From Rhizobium phaseoli (GTDB lineage Bacteria; Pseudomonadota; Alphaproteobacteria; Rhizobiales; Rhizobiaceae), in assembly GCF_003985125.1 (NCBI RefSeq), contig NZ_ML133565.1, forward strand, positions 558,001 to 622,000: 64,000 nt of DNA, written 5' to 3'. The notes under the pieces were generated by a model that was not told the DNA's origin, made no database searches, and saw nothing but the letters and a program-made list of their open reading frames with translations. The translations under genes and the position numbers were made by a program. This document shows positions 1 to 8,170 of this stretch, one piece after another. Each line of letters begins with the position of its first letter. Positions within the stretch are counted from its first letter, which is position 1.

Positions 1-310
1 TCACCGACAGGCGCACCACCGCCTTGTTCGGCCGGGGTAGCCAGCGCTCGCCGCTATTGCCGAGCAAAGCAAGCGCTTCCTCGGCGCGCGCGAAAAACCG
101 CATGCCCTCCGGCGTCAGGCGCACTCCCCGGGCCTCGCGCGCAAACAGCCGCACGCCCATCCAGCGTTCGAGTCGCGAGACCTGGCGCGACACGGCGCCA
201 TGGGTGATGCCGCTTTCCTCGGCCGCGGCGGAAAACGATCCGAGCCGGGCGGCGCGGGCAAAGGTTTCGAGCGTATCAAGTGGCGGAAGCACGGGCGAGC
301 TGTGAACCAT
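1..310 (-). CDS. LysR-family transcriptional regulator, N-terminal part
   Basis: Only the first 103 codons lie in the window; the gene runs off the left edge. The translation starts MVHSSPVLPPLDTLETFARA and contains the LysR winged helix-turn-helix: a helix with FSAAAEESGITHGAVSRQV at about residues 28-46, followed by LERWMGVRLFAREARGVRLT. This is the DNA-binding domain of a GcvA-like LysR protein; the effector domain is out of view. The gene diverges from an EamA permease with 83 bp between the starts, a layout in which LysR proteins usually control the neighbouring gene. The effector cannot be inferred. Start chosen at the ATG whose codon occupies 310-308. Confidence 0.85.
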   Translation of the reverse strand, partial: MVHSSPVLPPLDTLETFARAARLGSFSAAAEESGITHGAVSRQVSRLERWMGVRLFAREARGVRLTPEGMRFFARAEEALALLGNSGERWLPRPNKAVVRLSV

Positions 311-393
311 GTGCACATTTGATCATCGATTGCGATGCTTTTCAAGCACGCGTGGTCGGCTTAAATCTTGGTCAAACACCGATGGAGGCAATA

Positions 394-1299
394 ATGAGCA
401 TGGCAGCAAGCGCACCGGTTTCGGCGAAGGAGCAGGGCAGGTTTGATCTGGTGGCCTTTGCAGCGATCGTCGTCACTATTCTCTTCTGGGCCTCCTCCTT
501 CGTGGTCATCCGCATCTGCCTCGGGCCGCTGACGCCGATCGAACTGGCGACGGCGCGCTATGTGGCCGCCGGTGCTCTCGCCCTCATCTACCTCGCCATC
601 TATCGACCGATTCCCGAAAAACGCGACGTCTTGCGCCTCTCCGTTGCCGCCGTACTCTTCATCGCCGCCTATGCGGTTCTGTTGAACACCGGCGAGCAGA
701 CGGTTGCGGCGGGACCGGCCAGCTTCATCATCAATACCATGCCGGTCTTTACCGCTCTCATCGCCACCTTCGCGCTCGGCGAACGCTTCGGCCGCTGGGG
801 CTGGGCGGGCACCGCGGTTTCCTTCGGCGGCGTGGCACTGATCGCAGTCGCCTCCGACGACGGTCTCAAGCTCGATCCGAATGCAGTCCTTATCCTCGGC
901 GCGGCGCTCTGCTCGGCGATATCAAGCGTGCTGCAGAAGCCGCTGCTCGGCCGGCTGCCGGCGCTTGCCGTCACTGCCTGGATCCTGCTGATCGGCTCCG
1001 TGCCGCTCTTTCCAGCCGTACCGGCGACCGTCCGCGCGCTGGCGGCAGCTCCCGCCGAAGTCAATTGGGGCGTTGCCTATCTGGTCATCTTCCCGACCGC
1101 GATCGGCTATCTCACCTGGGCAATCGCGCTGAAGCGGCTGACGGCAGGTCGCGCCTCGAATTTCCTTTACGGCGTGCCGCCAGTCGCAACCCTGATCGGT
1201 CTCGTCTGGCTCGGCGAAATGCCGACGGCACTGGGCGCGATCGGCGGCGTCATGGCGATCCTCGGCGTCCTCGTGGTCAACCTCATGCGGAAACGCTGA
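394..1299 (+). CDS. EamA/DMT-superfamily transporter
   Basis: A 301-residue inner-membrane protein with about ten hydrophobic helices arranged as two EamA repeats, the usual size for drug/metabolite exporters. Residues such as WASSFVVIRICLGPLTPIEL in the first repeat and FLYGVPPVATLIGLVWLGE in the second are typical of the family. Members export amino acids, nucleosides or other small metabolites; the substrate cannot be told from sequence. The open frame extends upstream to 280, but ATG 394 has a GGAGG at 384-388 and gives the usual short N-terminus before helix 1. It is divergent from the LysR gene, which probably controls it. It ends 112 bp before glpR. Confidence 0.85.
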   Translation: MSMAASAPVSAKEQGRFDLVAFAAIVVTILFWASSFVVIRICLGPLTPIELATARYVAAGALALIYLAIYRPIPEKRDVLRLSVAAVLFIAAYAVLLNTGEQTVAAGPASFIINTMPVFTALIATFALGERFGRWGWAGTAVSFGGVALIAVASDDGLKLDPNAVLILGAALCSAISSVLQKPLLGRLPALAVTAWILLIGSVPLFPAVPATVRALAAAPAEVNWGVAYLVIFPTAIGYLTWAIALKRLTAGRASNFLYGVPPVATLIGLVWLGEMPTALGAIGGVMAILGVLVVNLMRKR

Positions 1300-1372
1300 T
1301 TGCACGGCGCGGCCGCCATCAGTCGGGGCGCGAAAACCTGGCCGCCGGCAATTAGGCATTGCGCCGCCCTTC

Positions 1373-1393
1373 GCTTTCTTTAAAAACGAAAGC
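1373..1393. promoter_or_regulatory. Inverted repeat upstream of glpR, candidate GlpR operator
   Basis: GCTTTC (1373-1378) and GAAAGC (1388-1393) form a perfect 6-bp inverted repeat around an A/T-rich centre, ending 18 bp before the glpR start. The minus strand over 1378-1392 reads CTTTCGTTTTTAAAG, nearly the same as CTTTCGTTTTAAC at 2216-2228 before glpD. DeoR-family repressors commonly bind TTTCG-type motifs. Autoregulation is an inference. Confidence 0.45.
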
Positions 1394-1411
1394 AGATCGA
1401 AAGGGGCGCCG

Positions 1412-2185
1412 ATGTTCTTGACCGACCGACAGACTGAAATCGTGGCGATCGCGAAATCGAGTGGCAGGGTTCTGGTCGAGGAGCTCGCCTCACGCTTTTC
1501 GGTGACGCCGCAAACCATCCGCAAGGACCTCAACGATCTCTGCGATGCCCAGGTGCTGACGCGCATCCATGGCGGCGCCACATTCCCGAGCGGCACCGAG
1601 AACGTCAAATACGAGGCGCGCCGCCAGATTGCCGCTTCGGAGAAACAGGCGATCGGCATGGCGGCCGTCGAACTGATCCCGAGCGGGGCCTCGCTCTTCA
1701 TCAATATCGGCACGACGACCGAGGCGGTGGGCGAAGCGCTCGCCAATCATCACGAGCTGATGGTGATCACCAATAATATCAACGTCGCCAATCGGTTACG
1801 TCTATTTCCGGCAATCGAGGTGGTGATCGCCGGCGGAGTCGTGCGTGGGTCGGACGGCGGTATCGTCGGCGAAGCGGCGGTCGATTTCATCCGCCAGTTC
1901 AAGGTCGATTATGCCGTGATCGGCGCCTCGGCGATCGATATCGACGGCGCGCTTCTCGACTATGACTTTCGCGAGGTGAAGGTCGCACAGGCGATCATCG
2001 CCAATGCCCGCCACGTTATTCTCGTTGCCGATTCCACGAAGTTCGAACGCACCGCGCCGGTCCGGATCGGTCAGCTCTCCCAGGTTCACACCTTCATCAC
2101 CGACCACTGTCCGGTGCCGTCGATCCGCAATCTCTGCCTGGAAAACAATGTGAAGCTGATCGAAACAAACAGCAGATCGCGATAA
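1412..2185 (+). CDS. glpR: DeoR-family glycerol regulon repressor GlpR
   Basis: A 257-residue DeoR-type repressor. The N-terminus (about residues 3-58) is the HTH domain, with LASRFSVTPQTIRKDLNDL as recognition region followed by a GGAT-type hinge. The rest is the sugar-phosphate-sensing DeoRC domain, including NIGTTTEAVGEAL and VIGASAIDIDG. Length and layout match GlpR, whose inducer is glycerol-3-phosphate. Its place directly before glpD and the glycerol transporter supports this over other DeoR proteins. AAGGGG at 1401-1406 serves ATG 1412. Candidate operators lie before its own gene and before glpD. Confidence 0.9.
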   Translation: MFLTDRQTEIVAIAKSSGRVLVEELASRFSVTPQTIRKDLNDLCDAQVLTRIHGGATFPSGTENVKYEARRQIAASEKQAIGMAAVELIPSGASLFINIGTTTEAVGEALANHHELMVITNNINVANRLRLFPAIEVVIAGGVVRGSDGGIVGEAAVDFIRQFKVDYAVIGASAIDIDGALLDYDFREVKVAQAIIANARHVILVADSTKFERTAPVRIGQLSQVHTFITDHCPVPSIRNLCLENNVKLIETNSRSR

Positions 2186-2194
2186 CGCGACAAC

Positions 2195-2228
2195 ATTCGT
2201 TTGACATTCGTATTTCTTTCGTTTTAAC
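2195..2228. promoter_or_regulatory. Three phased TTCGT repeats upstream of glpD, candidate GlpR operator array
   Basis: ATTCGTTT (from 2195), ATTCGTAT (from 2206) and TTTCGTTTT (from 2217) are direct repeats whose central C residues fall at 2198, 2209 and 2220, exactly 11 bp apart, so all face the same side of the helix. The last shares CTTTCGTTTT with the repeat upstream of glpR. The array begins 10 bp after the glpR stop and ends 67 bp before the chosen glpD start. Repressor binding is inferred. Confidence 0.5.
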
Positions 2229-2295
2229 TGATGTCACTTTCGCAATCGCGCAAATTTTGTGCGATGCGAAATCAGCAGCAGGCTCGGAGGGGCAA

Positions 2296-3810
2296 TTGGG
2301 CCGGGAGATATACGATATTTTCGTCATTGGCGGCGGCATCAACGGCTGCGGCATCGCGCGTGATGCCGTCGGGCGCGGCTATTCCGTCGCGCTGGCGGAG
2401 ATGAACGATTTCGCCTCCGGCACCTCATCCGGCGCTACCAAGCTGATCCATGGCGGCCTGCGTTATCTCGAGCATTACGAGTTCCGCCTGGTGCGTGAAT
2501 CGTTGATGGAGCGCGAGATCCTCTGGGCGATGGCGCCGCACATCATCTGGCCGCTGCGTTTCGTATTGCCTTATCATAAGGGCGGCATTCGCCCCGCTTG
2601 GCTGATCCGGCTCGGCCTCTTCCTCTACGACCATCTCGGCGGCCGCAAGCTGCTGCCGGCGACCTCGGTGCTCGACATGCGCAAGGACCCGGCCGGCAAG
2701 CCGCTGAAGGCGCTATTTACGAGAGCGTTCGAATATTCCGACGGCTGGGTCGATGACGCCCGCATGGTGGTGCTGAACGCCCGTGATGCCGCCGACAAGG
2801 GTGCGGCCATCATGCCGCGCACCAAAGTGGTCTCGGCAAGGCGCGAGAACGGCCTGTGGCATATCGAGACCGTCGATGCCGTCACCGGCCGCAATGACAG
2901 TCATCAGGCCCGTATGCTGGTCAATGCCGCCGGCCCCTGGGTCGATCATGTCATTCGTTCCGCCTTCGGCCAGAACGAGGCCCACCATGTCCGCCTCGTC
3001 CAGGGCAGCCATATTGTCGTGAGGAAGAAGTTCGACGATCCGCGCGCCTATTTCTTCCAGAATCCGGACAATCGCATCATCTTCGCCATCCCCTACGAGG
3101 GCGACTTCACCCTGATCGGCACGACCGACCGCGATTACACCGCCGATCCCAGGGATGTCCGGATCTCCGAGGAGGAGACGGTCTATCTCTGCAATGCGGC
3201 GTCCGAATATTTCAAGGAGCCGGTGCGGCCGGAAGATATCGTCTGGACCTATTCGGCGGTCCGCCCGCTTTATGACGACGGCGCCTCGAAGGCGCAGGAG
3301 GCGACGCGCGACTATGTGCTGAAGCTGGAAGGCGAGGGGCAGACCGCGCCGCTGCTCAATGTTTTCGGTGGCAAGCTCACCACCTATCGCCGCCTGTCCG
3401 AGCACGCGCTGGAGAAGATCGGTGCTGCGATCGGCGTCAAGGGTGCTCCGTGGACGGCCAAGAGCCATCTGCCCGGCGGCAATTTCCCGGTTCGCGGTTA
3501 TGAGGGGCAGGTCGCCGCGCTGAAGCAGCGCTATCCGTTCCTCGCCGATCAGCACGCTCGCCGGCTGATCCGTCGCTACGGCACCAGGGCCGAGACGCTG
3601 CTCGGCAATGCCCGCGGCATCAACGATCTTGGACGGTTGTTCGGCGGCGATCTCTACGAGGCCGAGGTCGCCTATCTCGTTGAACATGAATGGGCCCGGC
3701 ACGCCGAAGACGTGCTGTGGAGGAGAACAAAGGATGGTCTGCGCCTTTCGAAGGAGCAGGCTCAGTCACTGGAGGAGTACATGGCTGCCATGCCGGCGAT
3801 GGCCGGATAG
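2296..3810 (+). CDS. glpD: Glycerol-3-phosphate dehydrogenase (FAD, respiratory)
   Basis: Oxidises sn-glycerol-3-phosphate to dihydroxyacetone phosphate, passing electrons via FAD to the quinone pool at the inner membrane. The N-terminus has the FAD Rossmann motif GGGING (about residues 12-17). Family signatures follow, including FASGTSSGATKLIHGGLRYL, then the substrate-domain block GGKLTTYRRLSEHALEKI and the C-terminal DAO_C helices. A TTG start at 2296 is preferred: GGAGG at 2286-2290 is correctly spaced and it gives 504 residues, the usual GlpD size. An in-frame ATG at 2257 would add 13 residues but has no ribosome-binding site. It is the first gene of the glycerol uptake operon. Confidence 0.93.
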   Translation: MGREIYDIFVIGGGINGCGIARDAVGRGYSVALAEMNDFASGTSSGATKLIHGGLRYLEHYEFRLVRESLMEREILWAMAPHIIWPLRFVLPYHKGGIRPAWLIRLGLFLYDHLGGRKLLPATSVLDMRKDPAGKPLKALFTRAFEYSDGWVDDARMVVLNARDAADKGAAIMPRTKVVSARRENGLWHIETVDAVTGRNDSHQARMLVNAAGPWVDHVIRSAFGQNEAHHVRLVQGSHIVVRKKFDDPRAYFFQNPDNRIIFAIPYEGDFTLIGTTDRDYTADPRDVRISEEETVYLCNAASEYFKEPVRPEDIVWTYSAVRPLYDDGASKAQEATRDYVLKLEGEGQTAPLLNVFGGKLTTYRRLSEHALEKIGAAIGVKGAPWTAKSHLPGGNFPVRGYEGQVAALKQRYPFLADQHARRLIRRYGTRAETLLGNARGINDLGRLFGGDLYEAEVAYLVEHEWARHAEDVLWRRTKDGLRLSKEQAQSLEEYMAAMPAMAG

Positions 3811-3851
3811 GCGGCGTGTGATCCCCGCTGCGTGGAGGCACGGGAACGGGA

Positions 3852-4931
3852 ATGCTGGAACTGCGAAACGCCGCCAAGATGGTGGGCGCGGACTATCACA
3901 TCTATCCGACCGATCTGGTCCTCGAGCGCGGCACGCTGAACGTCCTGCTCGGGCCGACGCTGTCGGGCAAGACGTCGCTGATGCGGCTGATGGCCGGGCT
4001 CGACCGTCCGACCGCCGGCTCCGTGCATTTCGACGGCGCCGACGTCACCGGCATGCCGGTGCAGAAGCGCAATGTCGCCATGGTCTACCAGCAGTTCATC
4101 AATTATCCGGCACTGACCGTCTATGAGAACATCGCCTCGCCGATGCGCATCTCTGGCAAGGATGCCGCCACCATCGACCGTGAGGTGCGCAAGGCGGCCG
4201 AGCTTCTAAAGCTTACGCCCTATCTCGACCGTACGCCGCTCCATCTCTCCGGCGGCCAGCAGCAGCGCACCGCGCTTGCGCGCGCGCTCGTCAAGAATGC
4301 CAGCCTGGTGCTGATGGACGAGCCGCTTGCCAATCTCGATTACAAGCTGCGCGAAGAGCTGCGGCAGGAATTGCCGAAGATCTTCGCCCAGTCCGGCGCG
4401 ATCTTCGTCTACGCCACGACGGAACCCTCGGAAGCCTTGTTGCTTGGTGGCAATACGGCAGCGCTCAACGAGGGCCGGATCACGCAGTTCGGCCCGACGA
4501 TCGAGGTCTACCGCAATCCGCTCGATCTGACGACGGCAAAAACTTTCGCCGATCCGCCGCTGAATTTTATTGATCTGGTCAAATCGGACGGCAATTTCCT
4601 GCGCGATGGCGACGTGATTTTTGCCGTGCCGGCGCATCTTCAGAACGTGCCGGACGGGCCGGCAACGATCGCGTTTCACCCGCATCATCTTGCTCCAACC
4701 GCCCAGACGGCCAATTCGGCGCGGCTGACGGCACGGACACAAATTTCGGAGATCACGGGGTCGGAAAGTTTCGTGCATCTGCAATTTGCCGATACCCGCT
4801 GGGTGATGCTTGCGCACGGCATCCACAACATCGACCCGGACGCGGACCTCTCCGTTTTCATCGACACGCGCCACCTGATGGCGTTCGGCGCGGACGGCCG
4901 GGCGATCACCACCGTATGGCAGAGGGGCTAG
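3852..4931 (+). CDS. glpS: Glycerol ABC transporter ATP-binding protein GlpS
   Basis: A 359-residue ATPase of the sugar-importer (MalK/UgpC) type with a C-terminal TOBE-like domain. Visible motifs are Walker A GPTLSGKTS (34-42), Q-loop VYQQF (near 80), canonical signature LSGGQ (132-136) and Walker B LVLMDE (152-157). The switch histidine expected in a THD-like H-loop is replaced: the segment reads YATTEPSEA, with Thr190 at the His position. Its partner GlpT has the opposite defect, so the two probably form an asymmetric heterodimer. Gene order glpD-S-T-P-Q-U-V matches the glycerol ABC system described in Rhizobium leguminosarum. It starts 41 bp after glpD. Confidence 0.88.
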   Translation: MLELRNAAKMVGADYHIYPTDLVLERGTLNVLLGPTLSGKTSLMRLMAGLDRPTAGSVHFDGADVTGMPVQKRNVAMVYQQFINYPALTVYENIASPMRISGKDAATIDREVRKAAELLKLTPYLDRTPLHLSGGQQQRTALARALVKNASLVLMDEPLANLDYKLREELRQELPKIFAQSGAIFVYATTEPSEALLLGGNTAALNEGRITQFGPTIEVYRNPLDLTTAKTFADPPLNFIDLVKSDGNFLRDGDVIFAVPAHLQNVPDGPATIAFHPHHLAPTAQTANSARLTARTQISEITGSESFVHLQFADTRWVMLAHGIHNIDPDADLSVFIDTRHLMAFGADGRAITTVWQRG

Positions 4932-4940
4932 GAGAAGATC

Positions 4941-6011
4941 ATGGCACGTATCACCCTCGATCATATTCGACATGCCTATGGGCCGAACCCGAAGACCGAG
5001 AAGGACTACGCCCTCAAGGAAGTACACCACGAGTGGAACGATGGCGGCGCCTATGCGCTGCTCGGACCTTCAGGCTGCGGAAAGACCTCGCTGCTCAATA
5101 TCATTTCCGGCCTTATCCAGCCGTCCGAAGGGCGAATTCTCTTCGATGGACACGATGTTACGAACCTGCCGACGCAGCAGCGAAATATTGCGCAGGTATT
5201 CCAGTTTCCGGTCATCTACGACACGATGACCGTCTATGACAATCTGGCTTTCCCCTTGCGCAACCGCGGAGTGGCGGAGCCGGATGTTGATCGTCGCGTC
5301 CGCGAAATATTGGAGATGATCGATCTTGGAGGCTGGGCCAAGCGACGTGCCCGCGGTTTGACGGCGGACCAAAAGCAGAAGATTTCGCTCGGCCGCGGCC
5401 TCGTGCGCTCGGATGTGAACGCGATTCTCTTCGACGAGCCGCTCACTGTTATCGATCCGCATATGAAATGGGTGCTGCGATCGCAGCTGAAGCGACTGCA
5501 TAAGCAGTTCGGTTTTACCATGGTCTATGTCACGCATGACCAGACGGAGGCGCTGACCTTCGCCGACAAAGTCGTGGTGATGTACGATGGCCAGATTGTG
5601 CAGATCGGCACGCCGGCCGAACTCTTCGAACGTCCGAGCCACACCTTCGTCGGCTACTTCATCGGTTCTCCGGGTATGAACTTCATGCCGGCCAAGGTGG
5701 AAGGCCGCACGGTTCGGGTCGGCGAGCATGCACTGACGCTCGACTATGCGCCGAAAACGTCGGCAGCGGCCAAGGTAGAGCTTGGAATCCGGCCCGAGTT
5801 TGTTCGGGTCGGCCGCGAAGGCATGCCGGTGACCGTCAGCAAGGTGGAAGACATCGGCCGGCAGAAGATCGTCCGTGCGCAGTTTGCCGGCCAGCCGATC
5901 GCGATCGTCGTGCCTGAGGACGAAGAAATTCCGGCTGATCCCCGGGTGACCTTCGAGCCGTCGGGTATCAGTATCTATGCCGACTCTTGGCGCGCTGGAC
6001 CGGAGGCTTGA
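4941..6011 (+). CDS. glpT: Glycerol ABC transporter ATP-binding protein GlpT
   Basis: A 356-residue second ATPase of the glycerol importer (not the GlpT glycerol-3-phosphate antiporter of enterics). Walker A GPSGCGKTS (42-50), Q-loop VFQF, Walker B ILFDE (162-166) and switch His199 in YVTHDQTEA are intact. The signature motif is degenerate, reading LTADQ (140-144) instead of LSGGQ. Paired with GlpS, its nucleotide site would use the good GlpS signature, giving one competent and one defective ATP site. A TOBE-like domain follows residue 240. GGAG at 4931-4934 precedes ATG 4941, 9 bp after glpS. Confidence 0.88.
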   Translation: MARITLDHIRHAYGPNPKTEKDYALKEVHHEWNDGGAYALLGPSGCGKTSLLNIISGLIQPSEGRILFDGHDVTNLPTQQRNIAQVFQFPVIYDTMTVYDNLAFPLRNRGVAEPDVDRRVREILEMIDLGGWAKRRARGLTADQKQKISLGRGLVRSDVNAILFDEPLTVIDPHMKWVLRSQLKRLHKQFGFTMVYVTHDQTEALTFADKVVVMYDGQIVQIGTPAELFERPSHTFVGYFIGSPGMNFMPAKVEGRTVRVGEHALTLDYAPKTSAAAKVELGIRPEFVRVGREGMPVTVSKVEDIGRQKIVRAQFAGQPIAIVVPEDEEIPADPRVTFEPSGISIYADSWRAGPEA

Positions 6012-6013
6012 TC

Positions 6014-6880
6014 ATGGAAAAAACCTGGAACAACAAAGCGTGGTTTCTGGTCCTGCCGGTGCTCGTGCTGGTGGCGTTCTCGGCCGTCATCCCCTTGATG
6101 ACGGTTGTGAACTATTCCGTTCAGGACACTTTCGGAAACAACCAGTTCTTCTGGAACGGAACGGACTGGTTTACCCAAGTCCTGCATTCCGACCGTTTCT
6201 GGGCCGCCCTGCAGCGAAACCTGATTTTTTCGCTGATCATTCTCGCTCTTGAGATCCCGCTCGGCATCTTCATTGCGCTCAACATGCCGAAATCGGGCAT
6301 CGGCGTGCCCGTGTGCCTGGTTCTGATGGCACTGCCACTGCTGATCCCGTGGAACGTTGTCGGCACGATCTGGCAGGTGTTCGGCCGCAACGACATTGGT
6401 CTGTTCGGCTATTACATCAATGCCATCGGCATCGATTACAACTATGTGCAGGATCCGATCGATGCCTGGGTGACGATCATCATCATGGATGTCTGGCATT
6501 GGACGAGCTTGGTCGTCTTGCTCTGCTATGCCGGCCTCGTTTCCATTCCAGATGCCTTCTATCAGGCAGCCAAGATCGACGGTGCGTCGCGTTGGGCCGT
6601 ATTCCGCTATATCCAGCTGCCAAAGATGAAGCGCGTTCTTCTGATCGCCGTGCTGCTGCGTTTCATGGATAGTTTCATGATCTATACCGAGCCGTTTGTC
6701 GTTACCGGCGGCGGTCCGGGCAACTCGACCACTTTCCTGTCGATCGATCTGGTCAAAACCGCGCTCGGACAGTTTGACCTCGGTCCGGCCGCTGCCATGT
6801 CGCTGATCTATTTCCTCATCATCCTGCTGCTTTCGTGGGTGTTCTACACCGTCATGACAAGCCACGACGCGGAGAATTGA
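6014..6880 (+). CDS. glpP: Glycerol ABC transporter permease GlpP
   Basis: A 288-residue inner-membrane permease of the MalF/UgpA type with about six helices. The EAA coupling loop is visible as YQAAKIDGASRWAVFRYIQL (about residues 190-209), which contacts the ATPases. GGAGG at 6002-6006 favours ATG 6014 over upstream in-frame codons, and the gene begins 2 bp after the glpT stop. It pairs with GlpQ to form the membrane channel of the glycerol importer. Assignment to glycerol rests on operon context rather than on the permease sequence alone. Confidence 0.87.
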   Translation: MEKTWNNKAWFLVLPVLVLVAFSAVIPLMTVVNYSVQDTFGNNQFFWNGTDWFTQVLHSDRFWAALQRNLIFSLIILALEIPLGIFIALNMPKSGIGVPVCLVLMALPLLIPWNVVGTIWQVFGRNDIGLFGYYINAIGIDYNYVQDPIDAWVTIIIMDVWHWTSLVVLLCYAGLVSIPDAFYQAAKIDGASRWAVFRYIQLPKMKRVLLIAVLLRFMDSFMIYTEPFVVTGGGPGNSTTFLSIDLVKTALGQFDLGPAAAMSLIYFLIILLLSWVFYTVMTSHDAEN

Positions 6881-6881
6881 A

Positions 6882-7793
6882 ATGAGCGCCTCCAACGAAA
6901 CGACAGCGAGCCGAAAAATCTCGGGCGTTACCAATGTCGCAAGCGGTCTCTCCTCCGATGAGGTCAGCCGTCTGATGCGCCGGCGCGGCGAGGAATCGCG
7001 CTGGTGGTGGCTGGTTCCGACGATCTATATCATCGTGCTGCTGTTGCCGATCTACTGGCTCGTCAACATGAGCTTCAAGACCAATGCGGAAATCGTCAAT
7101 TCTCTGACGCTTTATCCGCATAACCCGACGATCGCCAATTACGTGACGATCTTTACGGAGAAAGCGTGGTATTCCGGCTATCTCAATTCGATCACTTATG
7201 TCGTCATGAACATGGTGATCTCAGTGGCGGTTGCGTTGCCGGCGGCCTATGCCTTCTCCCGTTATCGGTTCCTCGGCGACAAGCATCTCTTCTTCTGGCT
7301 GCTGACGAACCGGATGGCGCCGCCTGCCGTCTTTGCCCTGCCGTTCTTCCAGCTCTATTCGGCGTTTGGACTGATCGATACGCACATCGCCGTGGCATTG
7401 GCCCATTGCCTCTTCAACGTGCCGCTGGCGGTCTGGATTCTTGAAGGCTTCATGTCGGGCGTGCCGAAGGAAATCGACGAAACGGCTTATATCGACGGCT
7501 ACTCGTTCCCACGATTCTTCCTGAAGATCTTCACGCCTCTGATCGCGAGCGGCATCGGTGTCGCCTGCTTCTTCTGCTTCATGTTCTCCTGGGTCGAGCT
7601 GCTGATCGCAAGAACGTTGACGACGACCGACGCGAAGCCGATCGCTGCCACCATGACCCGTACCGTCTCGGCATCCGGCATGGATTGGGGTCTGCTCGCC
7701 GCTGCGGGTGTTGTGACCTTGATCCCAGGGGCGCTGGTGATCTGGTTCGTGCGCAATTACATCGCCAAGGGCTTCGCCCTGGGGAGGGTTTGA
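6882..7793 (+). CDS. glpQ: Glycerol ABC transporter permease GlpQ
   Basis: A 303-residue inner-membrane permease of the MalG/UgpE type. After a hydrophilic N-terminus of about 45 residues come six helices, starting WWWLVPTIYIIVLLLPIYWL. The EAA loop is seen at EIDETAYIDGYSFPRFFLKI (about residues 198-217), and the protein ends with the usual GFALGRV. It starts one base after the glpP stop, and its stop overlaps the glpU start (TGATG), indicating translational coupling. This is not the GlpQ glycerophosphodiester phosphodiesterase; the name follows the rhizobial glpSTPQUV nomenclature. Confidence 0.87.
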   Translation: MSASNETTASRKISGVTNVASGLSSDEVSRLMRRRGEESRWWWLVPTIYIIVLLLPIYWLVNMSFKTNAEIVNSLTLYPHNPTIANYVTIFTEKAWYSGYLNSITYVVMNMVISVAVALPAAYAFSRYRFLGDKHLFFWLLTNRMAPPAVFALPFFQLYSAFGLIDTHIAVALAHCLFNVPLAVWILEGFMSGVPKEIDETAYIDGYSFPRFFLKIFTPLIASGIGVACFFCFMFSWVELLIARTLTTTDAKPIAATMTRTVSASGMDWGLLAAAGVVTLIPGALVIWFVRNYIAKGFALGRV

Positions 7794-8089
7794 TGAGCTT
7801 TTCGCTTCCCGATTTTTCATGGATGGCATGGACCTGGCCGACGGCCGCTTTCTTCATCGTCATCATATTGCTGCTGATCGGCATGGGGGTCTGGGAGTAT
7901 GCCGTGCCGGGCGGCAACCCGCGGATCGGAATCCTGCGCTTCGAGACGACGCGCGGTGACCGGCTTTTCCTTTCGCTGCTCGGCAGCGCCTTTATCCATC
8001 TTGCCTGGCTTGGTCTCGCGGGATCAAGCCTCTGGTGGGCTCTCGCCCTCTCCGTCGTCTACGCCGTCGGCGTATTCCGTTACGTGTGA
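7793..8089 (+). CDS. glpU: Small membrane protein of the glycerol transporter, GlpU (DUF2160)
   Basis: A 98-residue protein with hydrophobic segments at about residues 14-32, 56-72 and 76-95, separated by the polar loop GGNPRIGILRFETTRGDRLF. It matches the DUF2160 small membrane proteins that lie between permease and binding-protein genes of rhizobial glycerol ABC systems. Its role in transport is not established; it may be an accessory subunit. ATG 7793 overlaps the glpQ stop and is preceded by GGGAGG at 7782-7787. An in-frame extension upstream to 7685 lies within glpQ and is not used. Confidence 0.85.
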   Translation: MSFSLPDFSWMAWTWPTAAFFIVIILLLIGMGVWEYAVPGGNPRIGILRFETTRGDRLFLSLLGSAFIHLAWLGLAGSSLWWALALSVVYAVGVFRYV

Positions 8090-8170
8090 GGGAAGCTGAT
8101 GCAGATGGCCGGGGGTATTTCTGGCCACCTGAGACGTGAAGACTGCAATCGCAAACCCTGGGAGGACATT

